Shown here: positions 16,103 to 19,102 of the stretch, piece by piece | Position numbering within the stretch: position 1 is the first letter of the stretch | Layout of the letters: every line of letters begins with the position of its first letter | Origin: Syntrophorhabdaceae bacterium | Lineage (GTDB): Bacteria; Desulfobacterota; Syntrophorhabdia; Syntrophorhabdales; Syntrophorhabdaceae | Assembly: GCA_026415015.1 (NCBI GenBank) | Contig: JAOAHW010000106.1 | Location: forward strand, 1-19,102 | Direction of reading: 5' to 3' | Length of the DNA: 19,102 bases | The notes under the pieces: model-generated | Database searches by the model: none | Told to the model about the DNA's origin: nothing | The model's input: the letters and a program-made list of their open reading frames with translations, nothing else | Position numbers and translations under genes: made by a program

Positions 16103-17230
16103 TTGTTAGGCATTGTGAGCCTTTTCGCTGACATGACCTATGAGTCTGCCAGAAGCATAACAGGTCCATTCCTCGCCTTACTCGGGGCAAGCGCTGCAGT
16201 AGTTGGAGTCACAGCAGGGCTCGGTGAGTTACTTGGATATGCCCTCCGTTTTATCTCCGGGAGGATAGCAGACCGTACAGGTCAATATTGGGCAGTTACT
16301 ATTTTTGGATATTTATTGAATCTCATGGCTGTTCCTGCCCTTGCCTTAGTGGGAAACTGGCAACTTGCTGTGTCGCTCATGTTTCTGGAGCGTATTGGCA
16401 AGGCAATGCGAAATCCACCACGTGATGCCATGCTCTCCTTTGCCAGCGAACGTATGGGGCGCGGATGGGGCTTTGCCCTTCATGAAGCAATGGACCAGGC
16501 GGGTGCCACATTTGGCCCCCTTATTGTGGCAGTGGTTATGTATTTTCGTAACGATTACAGGCTCTCTTTTGCTGTCTTGCTTGTGCCTGCTATTATCTCA
16601 CTGGGCGTGCTTATATTAGCCCGTAAACTCTACCCGCAACCCAAAGACCTGGAATCAAAAACCCCAAAACTGGATACCCACGGGTTCGATAGACCCCTCT
16701 GGCTTTATCTGGCAGCTACAGCCTGTATCGCAGCAGGTTTTGCTGATTACCCTCTAATTGCCTATCATTTCTCAAAGTCTGGTATCATTAAGCCAGAGTG
16801 GATCCCCATCCTATACACCATTGCCATGGCGGTGGATGGCCTGGCAGCACTGGCATTAGGCAGGTTGTTCGACCGTATGGGAATGATAGTCCTCATTGGT
16901 GCGGCAGCAATAGCCATACCATTTGCCCCCCTTGTCTTTTTCGGGGGTTTTTTCGCCTGCCTTGCAGGGGCAATCCTGTGGGGAATCGGTATGGGTGCCC
17001 AGGAGTCAGTTATGAAGGCAGCAGTGGCAAATATGTCACCAGCCAAACTAAGGGGAACTGCCTTTGGCACTTTTAATATGAGCTTTGGCATCTTCTGGTT
17101 TCTCGGTAGTGCCCTGATGGGGATACTATACGATTATTCTGTAACAGCCCTGGTGGTATTTTCGGTAGTAATTCAGCTCATCTCATTGCCACTTTTTTGT
17201 ATATTGACATACATATTGGCGAGAAAATGA
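16103..17230 (+). CDS. MFS transporter with uncertain, probably damaged start
   Basis: A major facilitator superfamily membrane transporter of at least 375 residues, with about 11-12 hydrophobic helices and the loop motif GRIADRTG (about residues 52-59) between the second and third helices. The opening VSLFADMTYESARSITGPFL is typical of a subfamily of uncharacterised bacterial exporters; substrate unknown. TTG at 16103 falls inside the first helix and has no ribosome site. The frame is open back to 16019, and the upstream codons from about 16058 read as a sensible N-terminus (NKGSDDHRSAFIFVV), so the true product is longer. No ATG, GTG or TTG is in frame there; GGAGG at 16034-16038 and ATG at 16032 sit one frame off. 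By eye, 10 of 17 arginines are CGN, unlike the genes to the left. Confidence 0.8.
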   Translation: MLGIVSLFADMTYESARSITGPFLALLGASAAVVGVTAGLGELLGYALRFISGRIADRTGQYWAVTIFGYLLNLMAVPALALVGNWQLAVSLMFLERIGKAMRNPPRDAMLSFASERMGRGWGFALHEAMDQAGATFGPLIVAVVMYFRNDYRLSFAVLLVPAIISLGVLILARKLYPQPKDLESKTPKLDTHGFDRPLWLYLAATACIAAGFADYPLIAYHFSKSGIIKPEWIPILYTIAMAVDGLAALALGRLFDRMGMIVLIGAAAIAIPFAPLVFFGGFFACLAGAILWGIGMGAQESVMKAAVANMSPAKLRGTAFGTFNMSFGIFWFLGSALMGILYDYSVTALVVFSVVIQLISLPLFCILTYILARK

Positions 17231-17271
17231 CATCTTTACAACACCTTATAAAGGTTTGGGGCTAAACATTT

Positions 17272-17613
17272 ATGAGTAACAAAAAAATAAATGAAGCGAT
17301 ATGTTTCAGATGCGGTAACTGCTGTCATGTAGATGTGGCTGCTTATGTAACCATTGAGGATATCCATAGATGGGAGACTGAAGGCCGTCATGATATCCTC
17401 GACCATATACGTGCCTTTGATGTTTCATGGACTAAAGACAGGGTCGTCAATAAATTCGGACTAAATATTACCACATGTCTTATGAGCTGTGTCTATTTAA
17501 AGTGGCAAGGCATAAAAGCCTTCTGTGAGATATATGATACCCGCACTGGAGTCTGTAGAAATTACATCCCCGGTTCAACAAAACTATGTCCCCGCAACCG
17601 AGATTTTAAATAA
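17272..17613 (+). CDS. YkgJ-family cysteine-cluster protein
   Basis: A 113-residue cytoplasmic protein with nine cysteines, resembling the YkgJ/CxxCxxCC family thought to bind zinc or an iron-sulfur cluster. Cys11, 14, 17 and 18 form CFRCGNCC. Cys69, 73, 85, 95 and 106 follow in TTCLMSC, AFCEIYDTR, GVCRNY and KLCPRN, the usual second half of the family. No activity is established. ATG at 17272 has only weak upstream purines. It lies 41 bases after the MFS gene on the same strand and shares its raised CGN arginine use (five of nine by eye), so the two may have arrived together. Confidence 0.8.
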   Translation: MSNKKINEAICFRCGNCCHVDVAAYVTIEDIHRWETEGRHDILDHIRAFDVSWTKDRVVNKFGLNITTCLMSCVYLKWQGIKAFCEIYDTRTGVCRNYIPGSTKLCPRNRDFK

Positions 17614-17689
17614 TAAGGCATGCAAACCCATAAAGATAGAACCTTGAAATACCTTTAGAGGGTGTTACGGTCTAATATGGTCTCAAGGG

Positions 17690-18490
17690 CTATATACTAT
17701 TTAAGCCTAATAGTTTCGCTGCATTGTAAAAACTTATCTTTTCTTTATCGCTATCAGAGAGAAATGGCAGACCTAAAAGAAACTGGAGCTCCTCCTTCTG
17801 GTCTGTCCATGGGCTATCCGATGCAAACAGGATGCGTTCCACTGGATGTTCTTTAAATATGCGTTCAAGGAATGTGCAGGGGGCTTTCCGTAACACAAAT
17901 GATGTATCCATATAGATATCCTGTCCCAGGAGATATTTTAAGGTTTCTTCGTATACATCTTCTCCGCCTAAATGTGCGGCAATAATACATAGTTCAGGGA
18001 TGGCCTTGTTAACGGCAGCAAAGCGTTTGGGGGTACCATGGATAGGGTAAGGTAGACCACGGTCAACACCTGCATGGAAGATTATAAACATACCTTCTTC
18101 TGCTATCTTTTCATACAAAGGAAACATCTTTTGGTCATCTACATAGAAGTCCTGATAATCAGGATGTAATTTAAACCCTTTGAACCCTTGTGCTTTTATT
18201 ATTTTTAATTGTTCAGAACTAATTGGGTCATCAGGGTGGATGGCTGCCAAAGGTTCAATGCCTGGTTGCCTTATAGAAGATAACCATCTCTGAATAGATG
18301 CAACCTGATTTGGTTTTGTGGGCACAGCAGCAACCACTGAAATATCGATACCTGCTTTTTTCATTGAATGTTTTAATCCTTGAAGGGTGCCATCTGTATA
18401 AGCCTGAATCCCAGACCTTTCACAAACCGCTGTGACTGTTGAAAGGGCAATATCGTCAGGATAAATATGGGTATGAAAATCAATCACCAT
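17690..18490 (-). CDS. Amidohydrolase-2 family metal-dependent hydrolase
   Basis: A 266-residue TIM-barrel hydrolase of the amidohydrolase/decarboxylase group (PF04909-like). Metal-site motifs are HTH (His6, His8), KLHP with His109, HAG with His139, AHLGG with His173, and SDSPW with Asp225, the expected order for a mononuclear or binuclear metal site. Substrate is unknown; relatives include carboxylate decarboxylases, lactonases and plain hydrolases. ATG at 18490 encodes the conserved IDFHTH start directly, and no Shine-Dalgarno is seen. It converges with the YkgJ gene across a 76-base gap without a clear terminator. Its codon use resembles the block to its left. Confidence 0.88.
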   Translation of the reverse strand: MVIDFHTHIYPDDIALSTVTAVCERSGIQAYTDGTLQGLKHSMKKAGIDISVVAAVPTKPNQVASIQRWLSSIRQPGIEPLAAIHPDDPISSEQLKIIKAQGFKGFKLHPDYQDFYVDDQKMFPLYEKIAEEGMFIIFHAGVDRGLPYPIHGTPKRFAAVNKAIPELCIIAAHLGGEDVYEETLKYLLGQDIYMDTSFVLRKAPCTFLERIFKEHPVERILFASDSPWTDQKEELQFLLGLPFLSDSDKEKISFYNAAKLLGLNSI

Positions 18491-18785
18491 TGAGGTTTTT
18501 AATGTATTGTATCATCTGGTTCTGCCTTTTTTCAATACTATTTGGTTGTCCTGTTTTTATATCTCATATTCCGTGCGGGTATCTATATAAAGCCCCATCT
18601 CATGATGTCTACATATTTTTATGAGTTTATATGTGGGTATACATTTCCGAAGGTACATACCATTTGCCTCAAATGTGACAAAGGGTTACAGAGTTTATTC
18701 CTATCATTTAAAAAACTTCGATTTTTCAGTTTTTTTGAAAGCCCTTATTTTACCCTTTCTTTTATCTGTGTTTTTCTATAAAATT
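18491..18785. other. AT-rich intergenic gap
   Basis: The divergent space between the amidohydrolase and the exported protein gene is T-rich on the plus strand. I see no convincing promoter; TTGAAA at 18735-18740 has only a poor -10 partner. The frame of the downstream gene is open from an ATG at 18621, but that stretch lacks a ribosome site and reads as hydrophobic low-complexity sequence, so it is not called. Confidence 0.5.
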
Positions 18786-19102
18786 ATGAAGACAATGGAA
18801 AAGCAAAAAAGGCAAGATCATCTATTATCAAGATCCATTCTTTTGCTATTTATTGCTTCTATGACATTTTTCATCTACTCAATTCCATCAGCTGCCAATG
18901 AGCCATGGGGTATCTATGTAGAGAGGGTGGAGGATTCAGAGGGCCTTGAAAGGTGCAGGGCCTGCGGCAGGATTATAGGGATAGGTGGTATGCACATGGA
19001 TGCCGAGGTAATAGTGGAGAATCATCTTAAAAATTCCTTAGACGACTTGAAGATAGATTATATAGACCACAAAGGCACAGGCAGATATATCCATGTCCTT
19101 AT
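18786..19102 (+). CDS. Exported protein with CxxC, 3' end outside window
   Basis: Only the first 105 residues are present and the frame runs off the edge. The N-terminus is a signal peptide: basic residues to about 16, a hydrophobic core at about 17-31 (SILLLFIASMTFFIY) and a likely cleavage after SIPSAA (about residue 37). The mature part begins NEPWGIYVERV and has Cys57 and Cys60 in RCRACGR, then a mixed alpha/beta segment. It is probably periplasmic. I do not recognise the family; the CxxC could be redox-active, bind a metal, or form a disulfide. ATG at 18795 is an alternative start, and neither start has a strong ribosome site. Confidence 0.65.
   Translation, partial: MKTMEKQKRQDHLLSRSILLLFIASMTFFIYSIPSAANEPWGIYVERVEDSEGLERCRACGRIIGIGGMHMDAEVIVENHLKNSLDDLKIDYIDHKGTGRYIHVL

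Noticed and set aside
18542..18781. 79-codon plus-strand open frame before the last gene
   Set aside because: The translation is low-complexity and hydrophobic/aromatic as expected from T-rich DNA, with no ribosome site.
18621..18785. In-frame N-terminal extension of the exported protein from ATG 18621
   Set aside because: No Shine-Dalgarno, and it would bury the clear signal peptide behind 55 residues of unlikely sequence.
1..19102. CRISPR array, tRNA, rRNA or insertion sequence
   Set aside because: No regular spaced repeats, cloverleaf-like gene, rRNA stretch, transposase or terminal inverted repeats were found on reading the window.

Overview
The window looks like a chromosomal segment of an anaerobic, Gram-negative-type bacterium. 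The sequence is AT-rich and most arginines are encoded by AGA/AGG. The gene content includes an oxygen-sensitive indolepyruvate:ferredoxin oxidoreductase, a flavoprotein-rubredoxin fusion, molybdenum/tungsten cofactor genes, and proteins with signal-peptide-like N-termini. A Desulfobacterota- or Nitrospirota-like anaerobe would fit, but no rRNA or other taxonomic marker is present, so the lineage is inference.

Layout. 0-0.9 kb (+): a PAS/coiled-coil/LuxR-HTH regulator. 0.9-3.6 kb (-): an AhpE-like peroxiredoxin followed by a CPC-type copper ATPase, probably one operon. 3.75-4.0 kb (+): a small DUF3303-like protein. 4.1-8.0 kb (-): a three-gene run of short-chain dehydrogenase, Lon-related ATP-dependent protease and flavin reductase-rubredoxin fusion; the last two overlap by 8 bases. 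8.0-8.3 kb: a divergent control region with a consensus -35 box and an unused strong Shine-Dalgarno sequence. 8.3-14.7 kb (+): iorA, iorB, an M16 zinc peptidase, moaC, a MOSC protein and mogA in tight succession, with a terminator-like hairpin at the iorB/M16 junction. 14.7-15.9 kb (+): a separately promoted, highly charged coiled-coil protein of unknown function. 16.0-18.5 kb: an MFS transporter whose start codon seems lost, a YkgJ-type cysteine-cluster protein and, convergently, an amidohydrolase. The MFS and YkgJ genes use CGN arginine codons far more than the genes to their left. 18.8 kb to the end (+): the start of an exported CxxC protein cut by the window edge.

How the genes work together. 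IorAB would oxidise arylpyruvates from aromatic amino acids to aryl-acyl-CoA while reducing ferredoxin. MoaC, MOSC and MogA serve molybdopterin synthesis and Mo/W sulfur handling, which Mo/W oxidoreductases of anaerobes need. Peroxiredoxin, CopA and the rubredoxin fusion suggest defence against oxidants and copper. The parts with least known precedent are the coiled-coil protein with its palindrome-flanked promoter, the iorB/M16 junction, and the damaged start of the MFS gene. No CRISPR array, tRNA, rRNA, insertion sequence or phage module was seen.
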